Origin: Myxococcus hansupus
GTDB lineage: Bacteria; Myxococcota; Myxococcia; Myxococcales; Myxococcaceae
Reading direction: 5' to 3'
NCBI RefSeq assembly: GCF_000280925.3
Contig: NZ_CP012109.1
Location: forward strand, 5,414,501 to 5,478,500
Length of the DNA stretch: 64,000 bases
The position numbers and the translations under genes were made by a program. Of the stretch, positions 33,661 through 42,224 are shown one piece after another; the first letter of the stretch is position 1, and every line of letters begins with the position of its first letter. The notes beneath the pieces are model-generated. The model ran no database searches, was not told the DNA's origin, and saw only the letters and a program-made list of their open reading frames with translations.

Positions 33661-34650
33661 TCAGGCTGACGGCGCGGAGATGCTCCGACGAAAGCTGGCG
33701 AGCGCCGCGGCGAGCCGGTCCTGCGCACGCTGCACGCCCCGCCGCAACAGCAGCATCCGCACCTTCTCTGGCAGGGCGTTGGCTCCCTGGCTGGTGCCGA
33801 AGCCCACCAGGTCCATGCGGAGCGTAATCGCCTCCAGCAGGTCGCCCAGGTCCGCCTGGGGACTGGCGAGCAGGAGCACATCCGGGGGCTTGCGTTGCAG
33901 GCGCTCGGCCAGGGTGCGCCACTGCGGGTCGCCCGTCTCGACGATGACGACGTCCGCGTCCTCCAGCTCGGTCGCGTAGGGCGGCAGCTCCAGGGCGTCG
34001 AAGCCCGCGTCCTTCAGGACGGTGACGGTGTCCGAGCCGCCCACCACCGCCACCCGGCCATTGAGGCCCAGGCGAACGGACTCCTCGTAGGCGCGGAGCT
34101 CGGACTCCAGTGCCTCGTGGGCGAGCTCGGGGGCATCCCGGCCCGAGGCCAGGAGGGCGGCGGCTTCGCGTGCCACCTCCCGAGCCTGCTCTCTCACGAG
34201 GATGCCGGCGGAACGCCGCTCCAACGCGGCGCGCACCTTGGCGCGGAGCACGCGCAAGTCGTCGAAGGGCTTGAGGATGTAGTCGCTGGCGCCGGCGGCG
34301 AAGGCGGCGACGACGGACTCCGAGCTGGCGTAGCCGGTAATCATCACCGCCTCGAGGGACGGTTGGAGCCGCCGCGCCTCGGCGATGAGCTCCACGCCCC
34401 CCATGCCGGGCAGGTTCTTGTCCGTCACCAGGACGTCGAAACGCTGTTCGGTCAGCAGCGGCAGCGCCTCCTCGGCGCTCGCGGCCAGCGTCACCATCAG
34501 GTCGGCATCGCGCTCCAGGAGGCGGGCGCAGATGTCCAGCACGACGGGCTCGTCATCCACCACCAGCACCGTCGAGGCGAGCGTCCTCTCCCCCCCACCC
34601 TCACCTTCACCGGCCTCGAACGGGAGATCCATGATGACGCAGATTCGCAC
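33661..34650 (-). CDS. Response regulator with receiver domain and unknown C-terminal domain
   Basis: A 329-residue protein. The receiver domain (about 27-145) has TVLVVDDEPVVLD, the phospho-acceptor Asp in VLVTDKNLPGMGG, MITGYASSE and the Lys in YILKPFDDL. A helical linker follows, then a C-terminal part (about 195-330) that begins RVAVVGGSDTVTVLKDAGFD and contains VVIVETGDPQW and VLLLASPQADL, like a second Rossmann-type or degenerate receiver fold without the acidic residues. No DNA-binding output is visible. ATG codons at 34650 and 34632 are both possible starts; the first is used. Confidence 0.85.
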   Translation of the reverse strand: MRICVIMDLPFEAGEGEGGGERTLASTVLVVDDEPVVLDICARLLERDADLMVTLAASAEEALPLLTEQRFDVLVTDKNLPGMGGVELIAEARRLQPSLEAVMITGYASSESVVAAFAAGASDYILKPFDDLRVLRAKVRAALERRSAGILVREQAREVAREAAALLASGRDAPELAHEALESELRAYEESVRLGLNGRVAVVGGSDTVTVLKDAGFDALELPPYATELEDADVVIVETGDPQWRTLAERLQRKPPDVLLLASPQADLGDLLEAITLRMDLVGFGTSQGANALPEKVRMLLLRRGVQRAQDRLAAALASFRRSISAPSA

Positions 34651-34690
34651 AGCTCACTTCCAGTTACGAAGCGCGCATTTGAGGCCCGCT

Positions 34691-35284
34691 ATGCTGGGGG
34701 GCGTGGCGAGCTTCGAAGACGCGTTGCAGGACAACCGGGTGCCCGGGCGATTGGGCGACGTGCGCCTGCGCTATGACGGCGGCCGGCTGGTGGGGGAGTC
34801 CGTGCCCCCCGCGTGGGACCGGCGCGCCCTCCCCGGCCTGTGCGTCGGGGTGGGGCTGGGGTGTGCGGCGGCCGCGGCCGTGCTCGCGGGCCAGCGGGAC
34901 GGCGCGGGCGCCGCGGCCCTGCTGGGGTTGCTGGCGGCGGCCCTGGTGGGACTGGCGCTCAAGCTGGAAGCCGGCCTGGGACGGCGGCGCTTCGTCCTCC
35001 ATTTCCGGACCGAATCCCTCCGGGTGGAGCGGCTGACGTGGGCGCCCCGGGCCACGCGCGCGGAGCTGATTCCCTTCGACGCGGTGCGGGCCGTGCACAT
35101 GCTGGAGCGCCCGGGCCCGCGTTACGCGCTGGTGGTGGAGTACGCCCTGGAGCCGGACGGCCCCCTGCACCGGGTGGAGCTGGTGGAGCACATCCGCCCC
35201 ACCGAAACCGCGACGCTGCACCGCGTGTGGCGCCTCTTGAGCAACGCCTTCGGACTCAGGGGTGCAGGGCTCGCCGGAGGGTGA
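34691..35284 (+). CDS. Membrane protein of unknown function
   Basis: A 197-residue protein. After a polar N-terminus, two hydrophobic segments follow (LCVGVGLGCAAAAAVLAG and AALLGLLAAALVGLALKL), then a soluble C-terminal half with FVLHFRTESLRVERLTW and ALVVEYALEPDGPLHRVEL. It may be a bacterial PH-like domain on the membrane, but this is a guess. ATG at 34691 has GAGG six bases upstream; GTG at 34703 is a weaker choice. The 3' end overlaps the convergent kinase gene by 29 bases. Confidence 0.7.
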   Translation: MLGGVASFEDALQDNRVPGRLGDVRLRYDGGRLVGESVPPAWDRRALPGLCVGVGLGCAAAAAVLAGQRDGAGAAALLGLLAAALVGLALKLEAGLGRRRFVLHFRTESLRVERLTWAPRATRAELIPFDAVRAVHMLERPGPRYALVVEYALEPDGPLHRVELVEHIRPTETATLHRVWRLLSNAFGLRGAGLAGG

Positions 35285-36413
35285 TTTCGATTTCGGTGCC
35301 GTCGCCCGGCGTGGAGGACAACCGGAGGCTGCCGCCGAACTGCGTCACGAGCTCGCGGCAGATGGACAGGCCCAGTCCGGTGCCTACACCCACGGGCTTG
35401 GTGGTGAACATGGGCTGGAAGACGCGCTCCTGGAGTTCCAGCGGAATGCCGCAGCCGTTGTCCGCCACGGTGAGCACCACGTCTTCGGAGCGCGTCGTCC
35501 ACCGCACCTCGATGCGCCCGGCGCGGCCCGTGCTGCCCATGGCCTGCGCCGCGTTGACGATGAGGTTGAGCAGCACCTGGCACAGCTTCACCGGGCCAAA
35601 AGTGACGCGCACGGGCTCGCCGTTGCTCGTCAGCCGCGCCCGCTCACGCACCTCGGCGCGGGCCAGCTTCACCGCGAAGGACACCACTTCGGCCACGTCC
35701 GCGGTGGCCTCCAGGTCCTCGCCCCGGGCCTGGGCGCGCAGCCCCAACGCCACCTGCCGCAGGTGCTCGGCGCCGTCCGCCAGGTCCTTGATGAGCGCGG
35801 GCAGGTCCTCCACCGTCTCCGCCACGCCGGCGTCCGGATCCTCCTGGAGGTGCCGCGACACGTACTGGATGACGCTGCCCAAATCCCGCTGCAGCGACAC
35901 CACGTTCTGCGTCAGGTAGCCCACCGGCCCCATCAGCTCGTGCGCGATGCCCGCGGTCACCTGGCCCAGGGTGGCCAGACGCTCGGACTTCATCATGCGG
36001 CCTTCGACCTCCCGGATGCGCAGCTCCAGGCGGGCAATCTTCAGCGCGTCGTCGAGCGCGGCCTGCAGCTCCGCGCGGTCCCACGGCTTGACGAAGTAGC
36101 GCGTCACCTGGCCGCGGTTGACGGCGTCGATGACGGCCTGCATGTCCGCGTAGGCCTTGACGAGCATGCGCTTGGCGTCGGGCGCGATGGTGCGGGCCCG
36201 CTCCAGCAGCTCCACGCCCGTCATGCCCGGCATGCGCTGGTCGGAGAGGATGACGCCAATCTCGCCCTTGCGCTGCTCCAGCAGCGCCAACGCCTCGCTG
36301 GGCGACGAGCTGCGGAAGATGCGGAAGCGCTGCCCGAAGTTCGCGTCGAAGACCCGGAGGTTCAGCGCGTCATCGTCGACGTAGAGGACCGCGGGCAGTT
36401 CAGACGGGTTCAT
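35256..36413 (-). CDS. Hybrid receiver-histidine kinase
   Basis: A 385-residue cytoplasmic protein. The N-terminal receiver (about 8-125) has VLYVDDDALNLRV, the acceptor Asp in VILSDQRMPGMTG, and Lys in YFVKPWDRAE. A coiled coil and the H-box LGQVTAGIAHELMGPVGYLTQ follow, then a full ATPase domain: LLNLIVNAAQAMG, VADNGCGIP, RVFQPMFTT and GVGTGLGLSIC. The receiver-first order means a phosphorylated receiver may control the kinase. H-box composition (AHELMGPVG) differs slightly from the usual AHELRNPL. It ends convergent with the membrane-protein gene. Confidence 0.92.
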   Translation of the reverse strand: MNPSELPAVLYVDDDALNLRVFDANFGQRFRIFRSSSPSEALALLEQRKGEIGVILSDQRMPGMTGVELLERARTIAPDAKRMLVKAYADMQAVIDAVNRGQVTRYFVKPWDRAELQAALDDALKIARLELRIREVEGRMMKSERLATLGQVTAGIAHELMGPVGYLTQNVVSLQRDLGSVIQYVSRHLQEDPDAGVAETVEDLPALIKDLADGAEHLRQVALGLRAQARGEDLEATADVAEVVSFAVKLARAEVRERARLTSNGEPVRVTFGPVKLCQVLLNLIVNAAQAMGSTGRAGRIEVRWTTRSEDVVLTVADNGCGIPLELQERVFQPMFTTKPVGVGTGLGLSICRELVTQFGGSLRLSSTPGDGTEIEITLRRALHP

Positions 36414-36552
36414 GACGCTCCTCCTGGCCAGCGTCCCATGAAGGGGGCCAGGCTGGTAGGGCCCTAGGATAGCGCCTCAGCCCCTTCGCGATCTGCTGGG
36501 TACACCGCGCACCACCAGCGGGCGGGCGCCCGACGTCAGGCGCCCGGCCCCG

Positions 36553-36849
36553 TCAGCGCGAAGAAACGGAATGCGGCGAATCCACCGTCTCCCGGTCACT
36601 CTCGAGCGCGCGGGCCACGGCATCCACGGAATCGAAGCGAATCCGAGGGAGCGAACCCAACAGCGAGAGCACCAGGGACGGCGCCTCGTTTTCACGGGCC
36701 ACCCAGGTCAACTGCCGCGCGGACAGCGGGTACACCGCGCCTTCCAGTGCCTTCTGCAGCGACTCCGCGAGAGGCAGCGGCGGACCTACGCGCGACTCCA
36801 ACTCCGACACACCCTGGGCAAGCCGTTCGCGTGTCATGTCGTCGTTCAT
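36553..36849 (-). CDS. DUF2795-like small protein
   Basis: A 98-residue protein. The C-terminal half, YPLSARQLTWVARENEAPSL followed by VLSLLGSLPRIRFDSVDAV, fits the DUF2795 helical pattern (a Tyr/Pro start, a stretch of Arg-Glu-Asn, then LPxxxFxS). Function unknown. The ATG at 36849 is preferred; a TTG three codons upstream is the alternative. Confidence 0.7.
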   Translation of the reverse strand: MNDDMTRERLAQGVSELESRVGPPLPLAESLQKALEGAVYPLSARQLTWVARENEAPSLVLSLLGSLPRIRFDSVDAVARALESDRETVDSPHSVSSR

Positions 36850-36858
36850 TGAGGACAA

Positions 36859-37020
36859 GTTAAGCAGCGAACCCGACCGGTTGCTGTCATTTTTTTCGTG
36901 CTTGTGGGGCAGCCAGGGGCACGAGCCATGCGGGCTGCCCGTGGGTGGTCAGCCCGCGGCGCACGTCCCACCGTTACCGCCACGAAGCGTGCCAGACGGC
37001 ACCCGCACGGGAGACGCGAC
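36859..37020. other. Intergenic region between DUF2795-like and small acidic protein genes
   Basis: Divergent promoter space. A T-run (TTTTTTT near 36890) and an eight-base stem GGGCAGCC (36907-36914) with GGCTGCCC (36933-36940) are visible. No gene is supported. Confidence 0.4.
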
Positions 37021-37269
37021 ATGGCGAAGGACAAGGATAAATCCGAGGAGACGAAGCGCGAAGCGGCCGGGGATAACGGCTACGCGGAGCACATCGAGCA
37101 CCTGGAAGGCACCCGGCCGGAGCCGTGGCCCGGAATCCGAGGCCGCTCCGACGACGAGGAGAACGAGCTGCCGACCGGAACGCCGCGCGAGCGGCAGGCG
37201 AGCGTCACGGACACCCAGCGCCGGCTGGAGCAGGAAGCCCACGGCCGCAAGGAGCCGACGCGGAAGTAA
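37021..37269 (+). CDS. Small highly charged protein
   Basis: An 82-residue protein, rich in Lys, Glu and Arg (AKDKDKSEETKREAAGDNG, SDDEENELPTGTPRERQAS). No hydrophobic core or known motif is visible, so it may be disordered or bind nucleic acid; this is inference. The ATG at 37021 has GGGAGA upstream. It is followed by a strong hairpin. Confidence 0.6.
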   Translation: MAKDKDKSEETKREAAGDNGYAEHIEHLEGTRPEPWPGIRGRSDDEENELPTGTPRERQASVTDTQRRLEQEAHGRKEPTRK

Positions 37270-37288
37270 CGGCCGCGCCCGGTCCCTG

Positions 37289-37331
37289 CCCCACCGCCGC
37301 GCGGCCCAGGACCTGGGCGCGCGGCGTGGGG
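37289..37331. terminator. Bidirectional terminator before pdhC
   Basis: A long hairpin: CCCCAC-CGCCGCGCG-GCCCAG pairs with CTGGGC-GCGCGGCG-TGGGG, with two single bulges. It lies between convergent genes and can serve both. Confidence 0.6.
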
Positions 37332-37338
37332 TACTTGC

Positions 37339-38970
37339 CTAGAAGAGCAGCCGCGTGGGGTGCTCGAGCAGCCCGCGCAGCTCGCGCAGGAACTCGGCGC
37401 CAATGGCTCCGTCGATGACGCGGTGGTCGCACGAGAGCGTCGCCGTCATCATCTTCCGGACCGCCAACTGCCCATCCCGCACCACGGCCTTCTCCGCCAC
37501 GGCACCCACCGCGAGGATGGAGGCCTGCGGGGGGTTGATGACGGCGACGAACTGGTCGATGCCGTACATGCCCAGGTTGCTCACGGTGATAGAGCCGCCG
37601 GTGTACTCGTCCGGCTTGAGGGCGCGCTTGCGGGCGCGCTCCGCCAGCTCACGCACGCCCGTGGCGATGGCCTGCAGGCCCTTCTGGTCCGCGTCCTTGA
37701 GGATGGGCGTGATGAGCCCTTCCTCCAGCGCCACCGCGATGCCCACGTCCACGCTGTGGAACTGGACGACCTTGTCGCCCTGCAGCGAGACGTTGATCTT
37801 CGGGTAGCGGCGCACCGCCATGGCCACGGCCTTCACGATGAGGTCGTTGACGGAGACCTTGAGGTCCATCGCCTTCGCCTCTTCGCGCACCTTGACCGCC
37901 GCCTCCATGTCCACCTCGATGGTGAGGTAGAAGTGAGGCACGCCGGGCTTCACCTCCGTCATCCGCTGCGCGATGACCTTGCGCATGGACGTCAGGGGCA
38001 CGACGGTGGGCTCCGGACGCACGCCCGTCGTGGGCTGCGCCGCGGGCGCCTTCTTGGCGGCGGGCGCGGCAACCGGGCCCCGCGACAACGCCTCCTCGAT
38101 GTCGCGCTTCACCACGCGACCCGAGGGACCGGAGCCGCTGACCTGCGTCAGGTCCAGGCCCTTCTCCTTCGCGATCTTCTTCGCCACGGGGCTGGCGCGC
38201 AGCCGCCGTCCACCGGACGGGGCCGGCTTCGAGGCGGGAGCAGGCTGAGGCGCGGCGGCGGCCTTCGGAGCCGACGGCGCGGGCGCGGCGGGCTTCGGTG
38301 CCGCGGGCGCCTGGGCGGGCGCGGACGGCGCCGCCTTGGCCCCCTTGCCGGTGAGGTACGCGATGGGCGCCCCCACCTTGGCCATCTCGTTCTCCCCGAC
38401 GACGATCTCCGCCAGGGTGCCGTCGTCGTAGGCTTCAATCTCCAGGTTGGACTTGTCCGTCTCCACTTCGGCGACGGCCTCGCCCGAGGACACCTTGTCC
38501 CCCTGCTTCTTGAGCCACTTGACGATCTTCCCCTCCGTCATCGTCGGGGACAGGTTCGGCATCTGGATGGCGATGCGGCTGTCCCCGCCCGACGGCTGCG
38601 GTGACGACGCGGGCTTCGCGGCGGCCTGCGGCGCGGGCGCCGGCTCCGGCTTCTGCTCCGGGGGCGTCTGCTTCTGCTCCGGCGCCTTCGCGGCGGCGGG
38701 CGCGGCGGACGCGCTGGCGTCCACCTTCTCACCCTTGGCGCCGAGATAGGCGATGGGCGCGCCCACCTTGGCCATCTCGCCCTCGCCGACGAGCACCTGC
38801 AGCAGGTATCCGTCGTCGTAGGCTTCGATTTCCAGGTTGGACTTGTCCGTCTCCACTTCGGCGACGGCCTCGCCCGAGGACACCTTGTCCCCCTGCTTCT
38901 TGAGCCACTTGACGATCTTCCCCTCCGTCATCGTCGGGGACAGGCTCGGCATCTGGATGGGAATGGCCAT
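37339..38970 (-). CDS. pdhC: Pyruvate dehydrogenase E2 (dihydrolipoamide acetyltransferase)
   Basis: A 543-residue E2 with two lipoyl domains (residues 1-80 and 131-210, lipoyl-Lys in ETDKSNLEIEA at about 43 and 173), Ala/Pro linkers, an E3/E1-binding domain (RASPVAKKIAKEKGLDLTQV), and the acyltransferase core (VPLTSMRKVIAQRM, HFYLTIEVDM, SITVSNLGMYGIDQF, LSCDHRVIDGAIGA with the catalytic His). It transfers the acetyl group to CoA. The two lipoyl domains share 114 identical bases. The gene follows pdhB by six bases. Confidence 0.96.
   Translation of the reverse strand: MAIPIQMPSLSPTMTEGKIVKWLKKQGDKVSSGEAVAEVETDKSNLEIEAYDDGYLLQVLVGEGEMAKVGAPIAYLGAKGEKVDASASAAPAAAKAPEQKQTPPEQKPEPAPAPQAAAKPASSPQPSGGDSRIAIQMPNLSPTMTEGKIVKWLKKQGDKVSSGEAVAEVETDKSNLEIEAYDDGTLAEIVVGENEMAKVGAPIAYLTGKGAKAAPSAPAQAPAAPKPAAPAPSAPKAAAAPQPAPASKPAPSGGRRLRASPVAKKIAKEKGLDLTQVSGSGPSGRVVKRDIEEALSRGPVAAPAAKKAPAAQPTTGVRPEPTVVPLTSMRKVIAQRMTEVKPGVPHFYLTIEVDMEAAVKVREEAKAMDLKVSVNDLIVKAVAMAVRRYPKINVSLQGDKVVQFHSVDVGIAVALEEGLITPILKDADQKGLQAIATGVRELAERARKRALKPDEYTGGSITVSNLGMYGIDQFVAVINPPQASILAVGAVAEKAVVRDGQLAVRKMMTATLSCDHRVIDGAIGAEFLRELRGLLEHPTRLLF
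38441..38554 (-). repeat. Lipoyl-domain DNA repeat, copy 2
   Basis: These 114 bases are identical to 38831-38944, 390 bases (130 codons) away in frame within pdhC. Confidence 0.85.
38831..38944 (-). repeat. Lipoyl-domain DNA repeat, copy 1
   Basis: These 114 bases are identical to 38441-38554; the flanking codons differ, for example GAAATC against GAGATT on the coding strand. Confidence 0.85.
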
Positions 38971-38976
38971 ACGCGT

Positions 38977-39963
38977 TCAGGCTCCCTCGCGGTACAGCAC
39001 CTTCTTCACCGCGGCGATGATCTTCGGTGCATCCGGCTGCGTCGCGTTCTCCAGGTTCGCCGCATAGGACATGTTCACGTCGAGCCCCGTGACGCGCTCC
39101 ACCGGCGCGTCCAGGTCGTCGAACGCCTTCGACTGGATGATGTCCACCACGGAGGCGCCCACGCCGGCGAGCACCCAGCCCTCCTCCACGATGACGGCGC
39201 GGTTCGTCTTGCGCACGCTCGCCAGGATGGCCTCTTCGTCCAGGGGCCGCAGGGTGCGCAAATCCAGCACCTCCGCGTTGATGCCCTCCTTCGCCAACTC
39301 CTCGGCCGCCTGCATGCAGAAGTAATACATGCGGCTCCAGGTGATGATGGTGACGTCGGTGCCCTCGCGCTTCACGTCCGCCTTGCCCAGCGGCACGACG
39401 TGCTCGCCTTCCGGCACCTCACCCTTGATGGCGTAGAGCCGCTCGCCCTCGAACATCACCACCGGGTTCTCGTCCCGGATGGCCGCCTTGAGCATGCCCT
39501 TGGCGTCCGCGGGCGTGGCCGGCGCAATCACCTTCAGGCCCGGGAAGTGCGCGTAGTTGGCCTCCAGCGCCTGGCTGTGCTGGCTGGACAGCCGGCCACC
39601 GGCGCCGCCCGGACCGCGAAACACGATGGGGCAGCGAAGCTGGCCACCGGACATGTGCCGCAGCTTCGCGGCGTTGTTGACGATCTGGTCCATCGCGAGA
39701 ATCGCGAAGTTCCAGGTCATCATCTCCACCACGGGGCGCAAGCCCACCATGGCCGCGCCCACGCTCAGGCCGGTGAAGCCCAGCTCGGCGATGGGTGCGT
39801 CGATGATGCGCGCGCTCCCGAACTTGTCCAGCAGTCCCTGCGACACCTTGAAGGCGCCGTTGTAGCGGCCCACCTCTTCACCAATGAGGAAGACGTTGGC
39901 GTCGCGCTCCATTTCCTCGGCGAGCGCCTGGTTCAGCGCCTCGCGGTACATCAACTCGGGCAT
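38977..39963 (-). CDS. pdhB: Pyruvate dehydrogenase E1 component, beta subunit
   Basis: A 328-residue E1 beta. It begins LMYREALNQALAEEMERDAN and has LIGEEVGRYNGAFKVSQGL, IIDAPIAELGFTGLSVGAA, and GGQLRCPIVFRGPGGAG. It forms the alpha2beta2 thiamine-diphosphate enzyme that decarboxylates pyruvate and acetylates the lipoyl group of E2. The order E1 alpha-E1 beta-E2 on one strand is the usual operon layout. Confidence 0.95.
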   Translation of the reverse strand: MPELMYREALNQALAEEMERDANVFLIGEEVGRYNGAFKVSQGLLDKFGSARIIDAPIAELGFTGLSVGAAMVGLRPVVEMMTWNFAILAMDQIVNNAAKLRHMSGGQLRCPIVFRGPGGAGGRLSSQHSQALEANYAHFPGLKVIAPATPADAKGMLKAAIRDENPVVMFEGERLYAIKGEVPEGEHVVPLGKADVKREGTDVTIITWSRMYYFCMQAAEELAKEGINAEVLDLRTLRPLDEEAILASVRKTNRAVIVEEGWVLAGVGASVVDIIQSKAFDDLDAPVERVTGLDVNMSYAANLENATQPDAPKIIAAVKKVLYREGA

Positions 39964-40017
39964 CGTCGGCTCCGACTCGAAATCAAAAAGGGTTGGTCAA
40001 CAGGGCAGCGAGGGCGC

Positions 40018-41139
40018 CTAGCGGATGAGGCCCGCCTTCTTGTCGGCCGCCTCGGCCTGCTCGCGCGGCTCCAGGTCCCACGTCACCTTCAGCTCCTGGC
40101 CGCTGGGGTACGAGGGCCACTTCACCTTCTGACCCAGCACGCGCTCGCGGGGGTGGACGTCCTGCTCACCCTCCTCGACGATGGTGTCGCGCCACAGCTC
40201 GTCCAGGCTGGGCTCGGGCGACTCGTCGGCGAACTTCACCGCCTGGTCCACCAGCGCCTTGACCTCTTCCTCGATGGACTCGAACACCGAATCGTCGCCC
40301 ATGCCGTGCTTCTGCATGTAGGCGCGCAGCTTCGGAATCGGGTCGTTCTTGCGCTCCTCCTCCACCTCCTGCTTGGTGCGGTAGGTGGCGGGGTCGGCCA
40401 TGGAGTGACCGCGGAAGCGGTACGTGTTGGCCTCCAGCAGCACGGGGCCCTTGCCGGCGCGGCAGTACTCCGCGGCGTCCTTGACGGCCTCGTACATGGT
40501 CAGCACGTCCATGCCGTCCACGGGCTCGCCGCGCATGGCGTAGGCGCTGGCGCGCTTGTAGATCTCCGGCACCGCCGCCGTGCGGGCAATGGCCGTGCCC
40601 ATGCCGTAGCGGTTGTTCTCGCAGATGTAGATGACCGGGAGCTTCCACTTGGACGCCATGTTGAACGTCTCATGGAGCGAGCCCTGGTTGGCCGCGGCGT
40701 CGCCGAAGTAGCAGACGGTGACGCGGTCCTCGTTGCGATAGCGGCTGGCGAAGGCCATGCCCGCCGCCAGGGGAATCTGGCCGCCGACGATGCCGTAGCC
40801 GCCGTAGAAGTGGTGCTCGATGTCGAAGATGTGCATCGAGCCGCCCTTGCCCTTGCTGTAGCCGGAGTCCCGGCCCATCAGCTCGGCCATGACCATGCCC
40901 GCGTCGCTGCCACGGGCCAACGGCTGGCCATGGTCGCGGTACGCACTGAGCATGTAGTCATCCGGACGCAGGGCCTCCGCCGGCCCCACCGCCACGGCCT
41001 CCTGGCCGATGTAGAGGTGGCAGAAGCCGGCGATCTTCCCCAGCGTGTACTGCTGACCCGCGCGCTCCTCGAAGCGACGGATGAGGTACATCTTCCGGTA
41101 CATCTCCAACAGCAGTTCTTTTTTGTACGGGCTGGCCAC
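40018..41139 (-). CDS. pdhA: Pyruvate dehydrogenase E1 component, alpha subunit
   Basis: A 373-residue E1 alpha. It has FCHLYIGQEAVAVG, DYMLSAYRDHGQPLARG, the GKGGSMHIFD block, the thiamine-diphosphate motif YFGDAAANQGSLHETFNMA, and RFRGHSMADPATYRTKQE near the regulatory loop. The GTG start at 41139 follows GGAGG by nine to ten bases. It begins the pdh operon; TTGAAG and TATTGA 16 bases apart upstream are a possible promoter. Confidence 0.95.
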   Translation of the reverse strand: MASPYKKELLLEMYRKMYLIRRFEERAGQQYTLGKIAGFCHLYIGQEAVAVGPAEALRPDDYMLSAYRDHGQPLARGSDAGMVMAELMGRDSGYSKGKGGSMHIFDIEHHFYGGYGIVGGQIPLAAGMAFASRYRNEDRVTVCYFGDAAANQGSLHETFNMASKWKLPVIYICENNRYGMGTAIARTAAVPEIYKRASAYAMRGEPVDGMDVLTMYEAVKDAAEYCRAGKGPVLLEANTYRFRGHSMADPATYRTKQEVEEERKNDPIPKLRAYMQKHGMGDDSVFESIEEEVKALVDQAVKFADESPEPSLDELWRDTIVEEGEQDVHPRERVLGQKVKWPSYPSGQELKVTWDLEPREQAEAADKKAGLIR

Positions 41140-41274
41140 CGCGGGATGCCTCCATGCAGGCCGCCCACGGGACTTCCGGGGCGGCGAACGCCGAGCGACT
41201 CAATAGCGCGCGGCAATGGGACTTCAAAGCCTTTCAACCCCCAGCGCGGCCGCGCCCGTTTCAGGCGCGGTGCG

Positions 41275-42021
41275 TCAGGAATCCAGGGCGAAGTGCGGGA
41301 CGGAGATGACCCCGTCGAGCAGCTCCACCGGCCGGCCCGAATGGTCCGTGGCCAGATGGATGACGGTGGCCTCTGGAAACTTCCGCCGGTAGTCGTTCGC
41401 GTGCGTGGGCTCGTTGTCGAAGGCAGCCACCACGCTCCCCAACCGGCCCAGCTTCGCGTGCGCCTCGCGCTTGAAGGCGTCGTCGTCCTCGGCCAGCGTC
41501 GGCTTCATCAGCAGGAGCACCCGGTCCTCATCCGGCAGCACCAGGCCGTGGCGGCGCATGCAGGACACGGAGCCCTCGCGCATGCCCTCATGGCGGCCCG
41601 TCACGTAGACGAGCCGCGCGCCGGTGGCCACCACGTCATGGGTGAAGCGGGCCGCGCCGTCGATGGCGATGTCGTCCACGCAGTAGTCGCTGGTGAAGAA
41701 GCGCTCGGCCCAGAAGCGGCGAGCCTCCGGGAAGTGGGACTCCACCAGGGAATCCTCCAAGCCACACGCCCGCATGGCCTCCTTCATGTCCCAGCCCGTC
41801 ACCCAGTGGCGGGGCTCGCAGGCGGACAGCACGTCCAGCGAATTGGCGGCGCCGTACTCCCGCAGGATGCGCGCCTGACGGGGCCGGTTGTCGAACAGGG
41901 TCGAGTCCAGGTCGAACGCCAGGATGGCGCCGGGGCCCACCGACCGGGCGCGCTCCAGGATGGAACGCAGGGTGTCTCGCCAGTCGTCGCGGATGCGCTT
42001 CTTGAAGTCGTCGTAAGCCAT
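41275..42021 (-). CDS. HAD superfamily protein
   Basis: A 248-residue HAD protein. Motif I is ILAFDLDSTLFDNRP; the third catalytic residue reads Ser in place of the usual Gly. Motif II is VYVTGRHEGMREG, and the late acidic motif is VAAFDNEPTHANDYRRKFPE. Short cap features suggest a phosphatase, but the substrate is unknown. The start ATG at 42021 is used; an ATG at 42105 would add 28 residues with no known motif. It lies just upstream of the pdh operon on the same strand, 135 bases away. Confidence 0.82.
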   Translation of the reverse strand: MAYDDFKKRIRDDWRDTLRSILERARSVGPGAILAFDLDSTLFDNRPRQARILREYGAANSLDVLSACEPRHWVTGWDMKEAMRACGLEDSLVESHFPEARRFWAERFFTSDYCVDDIAIDGAARFTHDVVATGARLVYVTGRHEGMREGSVSCMRRHGLVLPDEDRVLLLMKPTLAEDDDAFKREAHAKLGRLGSVVAAFDNEPTHANDYRRKFPEATVIHLATDHSGRPVELLDGVISVPHFALDS

Positions 42022-42210
42022 GTGCGCGGGGAGATTACCCGCGCGCGCGGGCCGGTGCTTCCGAAACCGCAGCGCCCAGGCCGTCACGCTTCCATCACGC
42101 TCCACGCGCTACCTGCCCTGGCAACGCCCTGGGAGAGGCCTGAGTGCTCGGTTCGGTGACGAGCAGCGAAGGGGGCCGCCCCTCCCTTTCGGCGCACACC
42201 GGTTTTTTCC

Positions 42211-42215
42211 AGGAG
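42211..42215 (+). promoter_or_regulatory. Ribosome binding site of the large lipoprotein gene
   Basis: AGGAG lies nine bases upstream of the ATG at 42225 and supports that start over the ATG-like frame opening at 42144. Confidence 0.75.
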
Positions 42216-42224
42216 TTCATTGCC

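Noticed and set aside
39400-42159. Long forward frame across the pdh genes
   Set aside because: It is antisense to pdhA, pdhB and a HAD gene, all with clear family motifs.
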